Positions 1-8,639 of a stretch of 24,432 nucleotides of DNA are shown piece by piece. The stretch is from CAZELM01 sp964512995 (lineage in GTDB: Bacteria > CSSED10-310). The DNA is taken from assembly GCA_964512995.1 (NCBI GenBank), contig CAZELM010000057.1:1-24432 (forward strand), read 5' to 3'. Position numbers and translations under genes: made by a program. Position 1 is the first letter of the stretch; the number at the start of each line of letters is the position of its first letter. The notes beneath the pieces were generated by a model that was not told where the DNA came from, did no database searches, and was given only the letters and a program-made list of their open reading frames with translations.

Positions 1-1126
1 CTCTATTGCCAATTAATTAGAAAATTTCATCCCAAATAATCTGAGAATCAACACTCTCGGGTCTTCTCGATACGCTGCTTCTCCTTCTCTCGCACTCAGC
101 TTCGGGACCGGCCCTAAAAATTTCACCCCTTTCTTTTCCATTTCAGCTACATTTTCCAATGTGCTGTATAATCCATCCCCCATCGCAATCTTCGGAATCT
201 CTCCATATGTCTCTTCGATACGATCCATTCCCAACCTCTGTATCTGTGATTCATCGGTCGAGTTCGTCACATCTCCATCCACTATAAATCCATTCTCTCC
301 ATCTACTGTTATCACTGGAGTATAGTTCGGAGAAAAACCACCCTCTTTATTTGGTAATACCCGAGATTCAGGATCACTCACCGGAATCTTGGCTCGTTTC
401 GATGAGTCCAATTTACCATGCTCCTTCCGACTTTCCTCTATGATACCCAATTCCTCTTGCGCTTTCTTCAGTAGCGCCGCTCGCTCTTCTAATCTCGACA
501 ACTCCACCGGCAACCTCGCGCCGCTTCCTGTTTCTCCATACCGCTCGTCTTCCAGTTTATCCTCCTTCGATATCTCATTTAACACCAGTGTTATCTTCTC
601 TTCCAATATCTGTATCCATTTTATCAATTCCTCCCTACCTCCTGTCTTGTGTCGACTGCTGTTCGCTTGGATCCGGGTCCCGTCTGTCGCTGTCACTTCC
701 AATGTGATTAAACTCATCTGCCTCGCTATCCGACATACCTCCTTTCCCAATTTCTTCATTTCCTTTTCATGGAGCATTCTAAACTTCGCCAGCGTCGTAT
801 GATCCAGAATTCGTCCCTCCGTTAACCACATAAAATCTATCCGATTCCCGCACGCCTCTTCCAATCTCCGACTCGACCGTATCCCCTGGGTTATTCCATA
901 TAACAATACACCACTCACAATCCGAGGATGGATCGGTGGCTGACCTATTTGTCCATTATACGTCTCCTCCCACTCTTTCCATTCCAATTTATTCAGAATC
1001 TCTTCCACTAATCGAACCGGATGATCTTCCGTGATCATTTCTTCCAACGTCGGATAAAATAGGCAGGCTTGCGTTCGGGATTTTTGTGCTTTGGACCAAT
1101 ACGACATCTCTTTCTCTCCTTCGTTT
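1..1126 (-). mobile_element. Partial IS1182-like insertion sequence
   Basis: This stretch holds a transposase gene read right to left together with its ribosome binding site. The transposase 3' end is damaged and runs into the window edge. No terminal inverted repeats or target-site duplications could be recognised on the right, so the true right boundary is unknown and may lie in the pyrimidine-rich DNA up to about 1400. The left boundary is outside the window. The element looks like a decayed or edge-truncated copy, not a complete IS. Confidence 0.4.
13..1107 (-). CDS. IS1182-like DDE transposase, C-terminus missing
   Basis: Seen: 364 residues starting at ATG 1105-1107, preceded on the minus strand by AGGAGA at good spacing. 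The N-terminus (about residues 15-115) has the DUF772-type transposase N-terminal pattern, with HPRIVSGVLLYGI at 60-72 and LDHTTLAKFR at 101-110. The catalytic-core signature TDGTRIQANSSR contains the probable first acidic residue, D142. GDGLYS contains the probable second, D311, followed by KFLGPVPKLSAREGEAAYRED. Family knowledge: IS1182 transposases normally run about 450-550 residues and carry the third acidic residue further on. Here the family-like sequence stops near residue 350 and is replaced by about 14 unrelated residues before a stop. Another frame over the last 50 bases reads VDSQIIWDEIF, which resembles the expected continuation, so a frameshift is likely. The protein is probably inactive. 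Confidence 0.8.
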   Translation of the reverse strand: MSYWSKAQKSRTQACLFYPTLEEMITEDHPVRLVEEILNKLEWKEWEETYNGQIGQPPIHPRIVSGVLLYGITQGIRSSRRLEEACGNRIDFMWLTEGRILDHTTLAKFRMLHEKEMKKLGKEVCRIARQMSLITLEVTATDGTRIQANSSRHKTGGREELIKWIQILEEKITLVLNEISKEDKLEDERYGETGSGARLPVELSRLEERAALLKKAQEELGIIEESRKEHGKLDSSKRAKIPVSDPESRVLPNKEGGFSPNYTPVITVDGENGFIVDGDVTNSTDESQIQRLGMDRIEETYGEIPKIAMGDGLYSTLENVAEMEKKGVKFLGPVPKLSAREGEAAYREDPRVLILRLFGMKFSN

Positions 1127-1525
1127 AACTGTTCCTATTCTACCACTTCTCTACTCCATTTAAAAGACTTTTTTCTTCTTATTACCCTTTTATTTTAATA
1201 ACTTATATCTCCTTTACTTCACCTTTCTATCATTCATTCTATTTGTTTCGTTTCTCGATTTCTACTGCTTGATGGCTTCCGGTTTGGATTCTATCTTCAC
1301 GATTTAATTTCTCTCTTCTCTCTTTGGAACCGTTCTGCATTTTATTACTACATATTACTCCCTCTCATATGATCAATTCTCATCACCTTGTTTCATTCTT
1401 GGACACCCTCGTTGATGACTAAATCAACAGCCTTTGAATGGGGAAGGGCATATGTGCAGGAAACTTTTTCTTCAGATGCCATCCTCATCCCCAACCCGTC
1501 ACCTATCCAGAACGAATACCGGTCA
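1108..1525. other. Gene-free, pyrimidine-rich stretch upstream of the transposase
   Basis: No credible gene is visible. From about 1108 to 1400 the plus strand is strikingly rich in T and C, so the minus strand, which is the leader of the transposase transcript, is purine-rich. The skew ends near 1400, where composition returns to that of the surrounding DNA. Short open frames here lack ribosome binding sites and overlap the repeat that follows. Confidence 0.5.
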
Positions 1526-1659
1526 CCCTCATCCCCAACCCCTTCTCCCGGAGGGCAAAGGGGAAAGTGGTGGGATCCTTATTACCCTCTCCCGCCGGGA
1601 GAGAGTCGCCGGCAGATCCGACAGGGTTCAAACTATCAACCGGGCCGGCGGGGTGAGGG
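1526..1659. repeat. Dispersed hairpin-rich intergenic repeat, copy 1
   Basis: The element opens with CCCTCATCCCCAACCCC and closes with GGGGTGAGGG, which are near-perfect inverted termini. Inside is a perfect 8-bp inverted repeat with a one-base centre, CTCTCCCG/CGGGAGAG at 1587-1603, and a second partial one near 1545-1565. The CCCTCACCCC...CCTCTCCC style is that of small non-coding, MITE- or REP-like repeats found between genes in many bacteria. A related degenerate copy lies at 8640-8760. There is no evidence that it is translated. Confidence 0.5.
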
Positions 1660-1760
1660 AACACTTTTTTTTACCATCGCCCTCATGCCGAACGCGTTGT
1701 GAGGGAAACAAGCCCAGGGCCATCGTTCTGCGCCGATTCCACTGCGTTCCATCGATGCCG

Positions 1761-1802
1761 GGAATAATATAAATGGCCTTCCCCCGAAGAGGAGAAGGCC
1801 AT
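1761..1802 (-). terminator. Rho-independent terminator of the collagen-like operon
   Basis: ATGGCCTTC (1773-1781) pairs perfectly with GAAGGCCAT (1794-1802), a 9-bp stem with a 12-base loop. Read on the minus strand it is followed directly by TTATATTATT, the expected U-rich tail. It lies about 50 bases after the stop codon of the minus-strand gene ending at 1853. Confidence 0.6.
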
Positions 1803-1813
1803 GTCATGGAGTG

Positions 1814-1841
1814 CCATTTGCTGGGTGTCAGCCAGCAATGG
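1814..1841 (-). terminator. Second hairpin between stop codon and terminator
   Basis: CCATTTGCTGG (1814-1824) pairs with CCAGCAATGG (1832-1841): seven continuous pairs next to the loop, one bulged T and three more pairs. It starts 12 bases past the stop at 1853 on the minus strand. It has no U-tract of its own and probably acts with the terminator at 1761-1802 or protects the 3' end. Confidence 0.3.
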
Positions 1842-1852
1842 GCGATGATCGA

Positions 1853-3715
1853 TCAGTTATAGAATGCCAGAATTGTCAGTGTTCGAGCACCACAGGAATC
1901 GCACCAGCCCGGGTTGTTGCTCCAGGTAACGGCTGATCCGGCGGTTGCCCATTGCAAGGCGATGGTGTGGGTTCCGGCCGCCAGGCTGACGACCAGATTG
2001 CCATTGAGGTTGAGGTTGCAGTCACCGCCACAATATGGCTGGAAATGAGTGCCGGATGACGGATACGGCGTGCTGTTCACCCGCAACCGCGTCACAAGAT
2101 ACTCGCTTCCGGGTGCTCCACCCGGCTGAACATTGATCGAATAGGTGGCGAATATGGTCGCCGGCCGATCCAGCGTGATGACTGCTGCGGTGCTGGCAAT
2201 GTCGACGAATCCCGAATTGATGATGCTGACTGCGTTTGTGGGTGCCACATACCAGGCGCCGGCCAGAACGCCACCGCCCTTGATCGTGCCATTGACATCC
2301 AGCCGGGATGCGGGCGTGGCGGTTCCCAGACCGACATTCCCGCTGCTGTTCATGACGAATGCGGTATTGCCGATGCTGTCGGCTGCGGGATTGATGCGGA
2401 ATGTATTGTCTTTATTGACACCATAGGTATACCAGTTGTTGGTTCCGGCTGCATTCCGGGATGCCTGAATCACGTAATTATGCCGGTCGTTTTCGGCGGA
2501 GCTGATCTGCATCGCTCGCTCCGGGAAAGATGCTCCACCAGCCAGAATGGACATGCCGCCCACCGCATGATGTTCCGCAATCCCGGTCGGATTGATGGAT
2601 ACGCTGCCACCGACGACATGGAGCTTGTTATTTGCGGCGGTATCTGTGCCGATTCCGACATTGCCGTTCGAGTTGTTATAATACACATTCGCACCGGCTG
2701 CCGATCCATTGTCATTGTAAATCACCTGCTTATTGCTGCCGGCGATGGGTCCGGTGGAGCCTGTGGGTCCTTGAATGCCCTGAGGTCCTTCTGGGCCTGC
2801 AATCCCTTGTATGCCTTGATCGCCCTGCGGACCTTGGGGTCCGATGGGTCCAGTGGGACCCTGAAGTCCTTGTGCTCCCTGTGGGCCAGTGGATCCTTGA
2901 ATGCCTTGTTCACCTTGGGGTCCAACGGGGCCGGTAGGTCCCTGAACGCCCTGTTCGCCCTGCAGACCTTGCGGTCCGACTGGTCCAGTGGGACCCTGAA
3001 CACCTTGTATGCCTTGTTCGCCCTGCGGTCCGATGGGTCCAGTGGGACCCTGAACGCCTTGTTCGCCTTGGGCTCCTTGCGGTCCGATCGGTCCGACTGG
3101 TCCCTGGAGTCCTTGCTCGCCTTGGGGTCCGGTGGGACCAGTGGGTCCCTGAATACCTTGAAGGCCCTGTTCTCCCTGCTCACCTTGGGATCCGGTGGGT
3201 CCCTGGAGTCCTTGCTCGCCTTGGGGTCCGATGGGTCCTTCAGGGCCGATCAATCCGCTGGGATCGCCAACCCATTGACCGGCGGAGTCGATCACAGGAC
3301 CGACACCCTGGATACTGACACTCGCGGGATGAATATTCTGATTCAGAACATCCTGGGCCTGATACGCCTGTCCCACGCTGGTCAGCAGTTGTCTGGGGCT
3401 CAATGGCTCGCCATTTACCGTCATCTCCAGGTAAACGATCCCATCAAAGCTCAGATCAATGGGATTGATCACTCCCAGCCGTACCTGAAACAGGCCGTCA
3501 TCAACCGCTACGACCGGCTGGAGTTCTGTCCACAGCAGCGTGCCATTTGTCTCAGCGTCATACATGCTGAATTCAAATTCATACGTGCCGCTCGCTGGTT
3601 GACCGGTACCATCCACCAGATGTCCCTGATAATTGATCTGTTGAGGAATCTGCGCCATTACTCCGAAACAGAATCCCATGATAATACTCACCCAAATCAT
3701 TTTTTTGTTCATCAT
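1853..3715 (-). CDS. Secreted collagen-like protein A
   Basis: Seen: 620 residues from ATG 3713-3715, chosen because GGGGAGG lies just upstream and a signal peptide follows at once (ends VMA before QIPQQ, about residue 21). A second ATG is adjacent, and an in-frame ATG at 3769 has no such site. Order: signal peptide; a beta-rich domain of about 125 residues beginning IPQQINYQGHLVD and ending SVGQAYQAQDVLNQNIHP; a Gly-X-Y collagen-like stalk (residues 154-325, rich in GPQGEQG and GPTGP); a NVGIGT-type tail-fibre-like linker; and a C-terminal globular head with four cysteines (CGGDC and CDSC). Family knowledge: bacterial collagen-like proteins form trimeric stalks that display a head outside the cell. 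An adhesin or surface-fibre role is inference. The gene lies downstream of the paralogue at 3889-5356 in the same direction, 173 bases apart, and may share its transcript. It ends at a terminator. Confidence 0.75.
   Translation of the reverse strand: MMNKKMIWVSIIMGFCFGVMAQIPQQINYQGHLVDGTGQPASGTYEFEFSMYDAETNGTLLWTELQPVVAVDDGLFQVRLGVINPIDLSFDGIVYLEMTVNGEPLSPRQLLTSVGQAYQAQDVLNQNIHPASVSIQGVGPVIDSAGQWVGDPSGLIGPEGPIGPQGEQGLQGPTGSQGEQGEQGLQGIQGPTGPTGPQGEQGLQGPVGPIGPQGAQGEQGVQGPTGPIGPQGEQGIQGVQGPTGPVGPQGLQGEQGVQGPTGPVGPQGEQGIQGSTGPQGAQGLQGPTGPIGPQGPQGDQGIQGIAGPEGPQGIQGPTGSTGPIAGSNKQVIYNDNGSAAGANVYYNNSNGNVGIGTDTAANNKLHVVGGSVSINPTGIAEHHAVGGMSILAGGASFPERAMQISSAENDRHNYVIQASRNAAGTNNWYTYGVNKDNTFRINPAADSIGNTAFVMNSSGNVGLGTATPASRLDVNGTIKGGGVLAGAWYVAPTNAVSIINSGFVDIASTAAVITLDRPATIFATYSINVQPGGAPGSEYLVTRLRVNSTPYPSSGTHFQPYCGGDCNLNLNGNLVVSLAAGTHTIALQWATAGSAVTWSNNPGWCDSCGARTLTILAFYN
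2741..3256 (-). repeat. Gly-X-Y coding repeats of collagen-like protein A
   Basis: About 57 consecutive Gly-X-Y triplets are encoded here, with irregular 9-bp-based repetition and no long perfect unit. Common triplets are GPT, GPQ, GEQ, GIQ and GVQ. No gap or frame break interrupts it. Confidence 0.85.
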
Positions 3716-3888
3716 TGTCGTCCTCCCCTGAGTTGATTGATTGACGTGATTGTCCTTCTGGTGATCCATCGTGAAGACGGGGATCTCCTCTCCCTCGCCG
3801 TCACGTCAATTTTCAAATGAAAAAATGGCCGATTTTCACTGTGTCATATCTGACCGGAACACGATCTCCGTTTAATTCGCAATTCATT

Positions 3889-5356
3889 TTACCATCTCCG
3901 TGGATACCAGATGGCTTCGGAATCCAGATAATGAAGCTCAACGGTCCCGCCGGATGTATTGTTGAAGTAAATGACATTATTGGATGGATTGCTCCAGATC
4001 ACCGGATATAAAATCGCACGCAATTGAAGCGACTGCGGAACATTGATCCATCCGCTGCCAAAGCGCAACGTGAAATTGATCGGCTCCTCATACCCGATCT
4101 CCACGCCCGGCCAGTTCGGTTTGATGTCGTTCCAGTTGATGGCAGTTCCGGAAGGGGTCTGGAGCTGATAGTTGGATTGACCATTGGGAATGGTCAGGAA
4201 AGATGTGCCGTTTTTATAAAGTGCGTATTGCAGGATCGAGAATTGATTGGAGAACCGATATCCCCGGATACCCAGGCGATATGGAACGCCACCCAACAAA
4301 ATATCGGTATAATATGTGACAAACCGATCGGAGCGGGTTGCTGAGGCTGTGCCATCGATCGATAATAATTCCCCCTGGATGGTTCCCTGGACCTCGAGCA
4401 GCTCCTGGGGATTATTCGTTCCGACTCCAACACGTCCACTTATATTCTGATAGTATACCGTCGCACCGTCTGGTTGACCATCATTGTTGTAGATGAATTG
4501 CATATTGGAGCCTGCAATTGGACCTGTGGGTCCGGTTGGTCCCTGAACACCTTGTTCGCCTTGGGGTCCCTGTGGTCCGATCGGTCCGATTGGTCCCTNN
4601 NNNNNNNNNNNNNNNNNNNNNNNNNNNNNNNNNNNNNNNNNNNNNNNNNNNNNNNNNNNNNNNNNNNNNNNNNNNNNNNNNNNNNNNNNNNNNNNNNNGG
4701 ATTCCCTGTTCACCGGGAAGTCCCTGTGGACCAATGGGTCCGGTTGGTCCCTGAACACCTTGTTCGCCCTGGGGTCCCTGCGGTCCGGTTGGTCCGATTG
4801 GTCCCTGGATTCCCTGTTCACCGGGAAGTCCCTGTGGACCAATGGGTCCGGTTGGTCCCTGGATGCCTTGCGGTCCTTGTGGACCGATCAATCCGCTGGG
4901 ATCTCCAACCCATTGACCCGTCACATCAATGACAGGTCCAAATCCTTCGATGCTGATACTCCTGGGATGAATATCTTGGTTCAGAACATCCTGAGCCTGG
5001 AACGCCTGTCCCACACTGGTCAGTAATTGTCTGGGACTGAGTGGTTCACCATTCACCATAATCTCCAGCCAAATCATCGAATCAAACGGGAGATCCAATG
5101 GATGAATCTCTCCCAGCTTGACATTGAAAATTCCCTGGTCGACTGAGACAGTCGGATGCGTCTCTGTCCATAACAGAACGCCATCTGCTTCGGCAGTGTA
5201 GAGGCGGAAGATAAATTCGTAATTGCCATTGATCACTACGCCCTCTTCATCGGTAAGATGACCCTGATAATTGATCTGATGGGGTATCTGTGCCAGCAGA
5301 GTGATTCCGAAAAAACCCATCAGGATGCTCATCCAAAATGGTCTGGTGTTTTTCAT
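3889..5356 (-). CDS. Secreted collagen-like protein B (assembly gap inside)
   Basis: Seen: starts at ATG 5354-5356 after a GAGGGG ribosome binding site. The upstream leader ATCAACTCAtgAGGGG resembles that of the paralogue at 3715. A signal peptide (ends TLLA before QIPHQ, residue 22) is followed by the same N-terminal domain as the other three paralogues (to about residue 150) and a Gly-X-Y stalk from residue 155. A run of 100 N interrupts the stalk. Read literally the N run breaks the frame. Deleting it restores one frame of 456 codons, and the flanks join exactly as in a neighbouring 108-bp repeat, so the real gap must be zero or a multiple of 108 bases (455 residues plus 36 per extra unit). 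After the stalk come a VGVGTNNP linker and a beta-rich head unlike the other heads. It is probably an extracellular fibre or adhesin (inference). Confidence 0.7.
4520..4894 (-). repeat. 108-bp collagen-coding repeat array of protein B
   Basis: A unit of 108 bp (36 residues) begins with GGATTCCCTGTTCACCGGG at 4699 and again at 4807. The first copy is complete (4699-4806) and the second partial. The sequence left of the gap, up to 4598, is the matching end of another unit. The array therefore has at least two units, with an unknown number hidden in the gap. Confidence 0.75.
4599..4698. other. Assembly gap of 100 N
   Basis: Exactly 100 N, a placeholder of unknown real length. It sits precisely on a repeat-unit boundary of the 108-bp collagen array, which explains why the assembler failed here. 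Confidence 0.98.
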
Positions 5357-5743
5357 AATACGTTTCCCCTCATGAGTTGATCCAGCAATGCTCTATCGCA
5401 GGCTTTGTCTCATTGCAATGGAGCTGTCTTTTTTCTGGATGTTTTCCGAATGAACCGTGCAGAACTCAAGTATAATGGTATCAACTTAGTGTATCTTTGG
5501 CAAAGCATGCATTATACTGATGCGTTATGGATACACAGTCGACTCGTTGAGATTGCTTCACCGCTCCCAGCCCAAACAAGCTCTTTTCCAATAAGTTCCC
5601 GAAAGAATCTCGCATTGGTGGCCGGTGTTCGCATGAGCCAGTGATCGAAAGTGGCAGTCTGGCTGAGGGAATCGTGCCATCTGACCGTTTCGTACATGGT
5701 TTACCATGATGATTGGAATTGGATGATCAACACCGGATCGGTA
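5357..5743. other. Gene-free spacer between divergent genes
   Basis: No supported gene. Short open frames exist on both strands, but none has a ribosome binding site with a recognisable protein. The collagen-like operon reading left must have its promoter here. A TATAAT at 5471-5476 (plus strand) has no convincing -35 partner, so no promoter is called. Confidence 0.5.
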
Positions 5744-6118
5744 GACGACCGTGGCGAGTAAGTAAATGACCGCGGAGCGTAACCAGATGACCACGGAGGG
5801 TTGGTAAATGACCACGGAGGGTTGGTAAATGACCACGGAGGGGTTGGCAAATGACTGCGGAGTATCGGTAAATGACCACGGAGGGTTGGCAAATGACTGC
5901 GGAGTATCGGTAAATGACCATGGAGGGTTGGCAAATGACTGCGGAGAGTCGGTAAATGACAGCAGAGCATCGGTAAATGATCACGGATGGGTTGGTAAAT
6001 GACCACGGAGTATCGGTAAATGATCATGGAGGGTTGGTAAATGACCACGGAGTATCGGTAAATGATCACGGAGGGTTGGTAAATGGCTGCTGAAGGGTAA
6101 GCAAATGACCGCGGAAAA
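5744..6118. repeat. Tandem array of about 17 copies of a 21-bp unit
   Basis: The consensus is AAATGACCACGGAGGGTTGGT. Two variants differ in the second half: type A with GGAGGGTTGG and type B with GGAGTATCGG. From about 5800 to 6090 they mostly alternate A-B-A-B, giving a 42-bp higher-order period. Three units are 22 bases long. All three minus-strand frames are free of stops inside the unit, which yields long spurious open frames with seven-residue repeats such as VVIYQPS. The 22-base units break every one of these frames and no ribosome binding site is seen, so coding is unlikely. Its role is unknown. Confidence 0.85.
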
Positions 6119-6217
6119 CCTGAAATTGAACACGATCGACTAAGCATCTTCGATTAGACTCCCCGCGTCCCTTTCTTAACCGGATCAAGATCCACTTCTT
6201 CCATCTTTTCTATCTGT

Positions 6218-6246
6218 TTGCCGATGTTCCTTCCCTTTGTTATGAT
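6218..6246 (+). promoter_or_regulatory. Sigma-70-like promoter of the membrane SpeE-like gene
   Basis: TTGCCG (6218-6223) and TATGAT (6241-6246) are separated by 17 bases. They match the -35 and -10 consensus at four and five of six positions. The downstream start codon at 6286 is about 40 bases away. Confidence 0.5.
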
Positions 6247-6285
6247 GCGTCGCGGTTTTGACTCTACGTTCGAAAGGTGAAGATT

Positions 6286-8625
6286 ATGATCGACTCGTTT
6301 ATCCGTCTGATTAAAATAACCGTCTGCTCCGGATTTTTTTTGTTATGGGCGGTATATCTGTGTTTTTATTTTCAGTCCGGCAAACCAATGGGTGTGGCAT
6401 TTGCCGGAAAAAGTTTTCTGGCTCTCCTTTCAACCAGTTTGCTCTATCTGGCGCTGAATGCGTTATTTCGTTCGATCAACACGGGTTTCAGGAAGATGGG
6501 AACCGATCAGATCGGTTATCTCGACAGCATCCCGTCCCGGTATCTGAACTGGGCGATCATCGGTTCGAGTGCGGTCAGTTTGTTTCTGGAACTTGCGATG
6601 ATTCGGTGGCAGGGAGAAGTTTTTCCGATTTTTGCATTCTATAAAAATTATTCCCTGTTATCATGCTTTGCCGGGCTTGGGTTGGGATATGCGCTCGCCC
6701 GGCAGAACTTTCTTCCGCTCACCATCACACTCCCCTGTCTGTCATTACAGATGATTTTTCTGATGATCCTGCGGTACGGGTTCTCCACAGAGACAAGCAA
6801 AGTATTGTTTCAGATCCCATTCAGAGAACAGTTGAATATGGGAGCTGAGATCGCTCGAAATACATTGTCTCTCTCTGTCATTTATCTGTTTCTGACCGTT
6901 GTTTTCCTGATGACCGCACTCGCATTCATTCCGGTAGGTCAAGTATGCGGGAGGCTCGTCAATCGGCGGGATAATCTGAAATCGTATGGTCTGAATCTTC
7001 TGGGGAGTTTACTGGGGATTGTTGGTATTTCTATCCTGAGCTTCCTCTGGACGCCACCTGTTGTCTGGTTTGGAGTATGCATTGCCGTTCTTTTGTCCTT
7101 TCAATTATTTACCATTCGAGCCTTATGGATTGGCATTCTGGCCGGGATCAGCATGATCATCATACTCGACTGGCCCGTTCAGCCGGGCATCGAGAGCATC
7201 CACAGTCCCTATCAACTGATATCCCGAGGTCCTGGGACAAAGGGGTGGATGTGCATCCAGGCCGCCGGTTTGTTTTATCAGCAGGTGGTTGATCTGTCCG
7301 GATCAGCGACGAATCCGGATATCGATGCGGATCTCCGGCTGGCAGCGGATTATTATGAAATACCATATTCGATCTACCGAAAACCACTCACCGAAATCGC
7401 TGTTGTGGGAGCCGGCACCGGTAATGATGTGGCGGCTGCCTTGCGCAGTGGAGCGCAGAAGATTGATGCGATCGAAATCGACCCGGCCATCCAGTCTCTG
7501 GGTAAAATGTATCATCCTGAAAATCCGTATGGAGACGACCGTGTGCATCCCATCGTCAATGATGCCCGTACGTTTCTCAGAACAACCGACAAACAATATG
7601 ATATGATTGTCTATGGGCTGTTGGACTCCCATACGCTTCTCAGCCATGCTTCAAATATTCGGCTCGATTCATTTGTATATACCATCGAAGGATTTCGTGA
7701 AGCCCGGGCGCGGCTCAAGGAGAATGGACTGTTAAGCTTGTCATTCTGTGTTCTGACACATGAATTGGGGCAGAAAATTTTCCTGATGATGAAGGAAGCC
7801 TTTGATGGGAGTCCGCCGGTATGCATTCTGACGGCACGAACCGGCATCCAGACACTCGTGACATTCCTGCAGAATAAGGAAGGCACCCTGACACTTCAGA
7901 AAGACTGGTTTACCGGAACGACTTTTGAAGACGGTACGCCTCTGTTTACCGATCCCTCGCTCAAAGCGGATGTCTGCACGGATGATTGGCCATTTTTTTA
8001 TATGTTGCGGCGCATCTATCCGGTAACGTATCTGGGTCTGATCGCATTGCTGATGGGATTATCCATTCTGTTGACGGCCAATTTCATTCAGGAAAAACCG
8101 ACATTCAGCAATCTGACATTCTTTTTTCTGGGAGCCGGATTCATGCTGGTCGAAACCAAAGCGATCACGGAGATGGGATTGACATTTGGGAATACCTGGC
8201 TGGTGATAGCCATTGTCACCTCCAGCATTCTCTCAATGGCATACCTCGCCAATCTGGCAGTTCAGATCTTTGGGATATCCCGGCCCCTCATCCCGTTCGG
8301 ATTGCTCATCGTCAGCCTTCTGGTCGGTTATACCATATCTCGTTCCGGAGGATTCGATGCATCCGTCACGGGCAAACTGAGCACGATCATCATGCTGACC
8401 TGTCCGATGTTTTTTTCCGGTATTGTTTTCTCATCGTTGATCCGGAATCTGAGTCAAATGTCCGGTATTCTGGCGATCAATCTGCTGGGATCCATGCTGG
8501 GAGGTCTTCTGGAATATAACTCGATGTATTTTGGGTTCAGTTCATTGTATCTGCTGGCAACCGCTCTGTATATCGCTGCCGCAGTCACTTATTTTTTCAG
8601 ATCCTCACCCCAAATAACTCCTTGA
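6286..8625 (+). CDS. Polytopic membrane protein with spermidine-synthase-like domain
   Basis: Seen: 779 residues from ATG 6286, chosen because AAAGGTGA precedes it at the right distance; a GTG at 6277 lies in frame but has no ribosome binding site. The N-terminal third (residues about 10-300) is a series of hydrophobic helices and includes FLELAMIRWQGEVFPIF, a hallmark of membrane-embedded SpeE-like proteins. Next comes a Rossmann methyltransferase-type domain with AVVGAGTGND (about 373-381), EIDP (397-400), VNDAR (425-429) and LDSFVYTIEGF (460-470). The last 200 residues are again membrane helices. Family knowledge: such proteins resemble polyamine aminopropyltransferases, but most are uncharacterised and substrates are unknown. 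It is transcribed alone from the promoter at 6218, between divergent pairs of collagen-like genes. A functional link to them is unproven. Confidence 0.75.
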   Translation: MIDSFIRLIKITVCSGFFLLWAVYLCFYFQSGKPMGVAFAGKSFLALLSTSLLYLALNALFRSINTGFRKMGTDQIGYLDSIPSRYLNWAIIGSSAVSLFLELAMIRWQGEVFPIFAFYKNYSLLSCFAGLGLGYALARQNFLPLTITLPCLSLQMIFLMILRYGFSTETSKVLFQIPFREQLNMGAEIARNTLSLSVIYLFLTVVFLMTALAFIPVGQVCGRLVNRRDNLKSYGLNLLGSLLGIVGISILSFLWTPPVVWFGVCIAVLLSFQLFTIRALWIGILAGISMIIILDWPVQPGIESIHSPYQLISRGPGTKGWMCIQAAGLFYQQVVDLSGSATNPDIDADLRLAADYYEIPYSIYRKPLTEIAVVGAGTGNDVAAALRSGAQKIDAIEIDPAIQSLGKMYHPENPYGDDRVHPIVNDARTFLRTTDKQYDMIVYGLLDSHTLLSHASNIRLDSFVYTIEGFREARARLKENGLLSLSFCVLTHELGQKIFLMMKEAFDGSPPVCILTARTGIQTLVTFLQNKEGTLTLQKDWFTGTTFEDGTPLFTDPSLKADVCTDDWPFFYMLRRIYPVTYLGLIALLMGLSILLTANFIQEKPTFSNLTFFFLGAGFMLVETKAITEMGLTFGNTWLVIAIVTSSILSMAYLANLAVQIFGISRPLIPFGLLIVSLLVGYTISRSGGFDASVTGKLSTIIMLTCPMFFSGIVFSSLIRNLSQMSGILAINLLGSMLGGLLEYNSMYFGFSSLYLLATALYIAAAVTYFFRSSPQITP

Positions 8626-8639
8626 GATTACAGGAAGGT

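Noticed and set aside
2480..3736. Plus-strand open frame of about 418 codons antisense to collagen-like protein A
   Set aside because: It mirrors the Gly-X-Y codons and has low-complexity content. The minus-strand gene has the signal peptide, ribosome binding site and paralogues.
5744..6118. CRISPR array
   Set aside because: Units are contiguous 21-22-bp repeats with no unique spacers between them.
5701..6147. Long minus-strand open frames of seven-residue repeats (VVIYQPS, PTLRGHL) over the tandem array
   Set aside because: They arise because the 21-bp unit has no stop in any minus-strand frame. The frames shift at 22-base units, there is no ribosome binding site, and the peptides have no credible family.
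6286..8625. Classical soluble spermidine synthase (speE)
   Set aside because: The protein has membrane helices on both sides and is more than twice the usual length, so the gene symbol speE is not justified.
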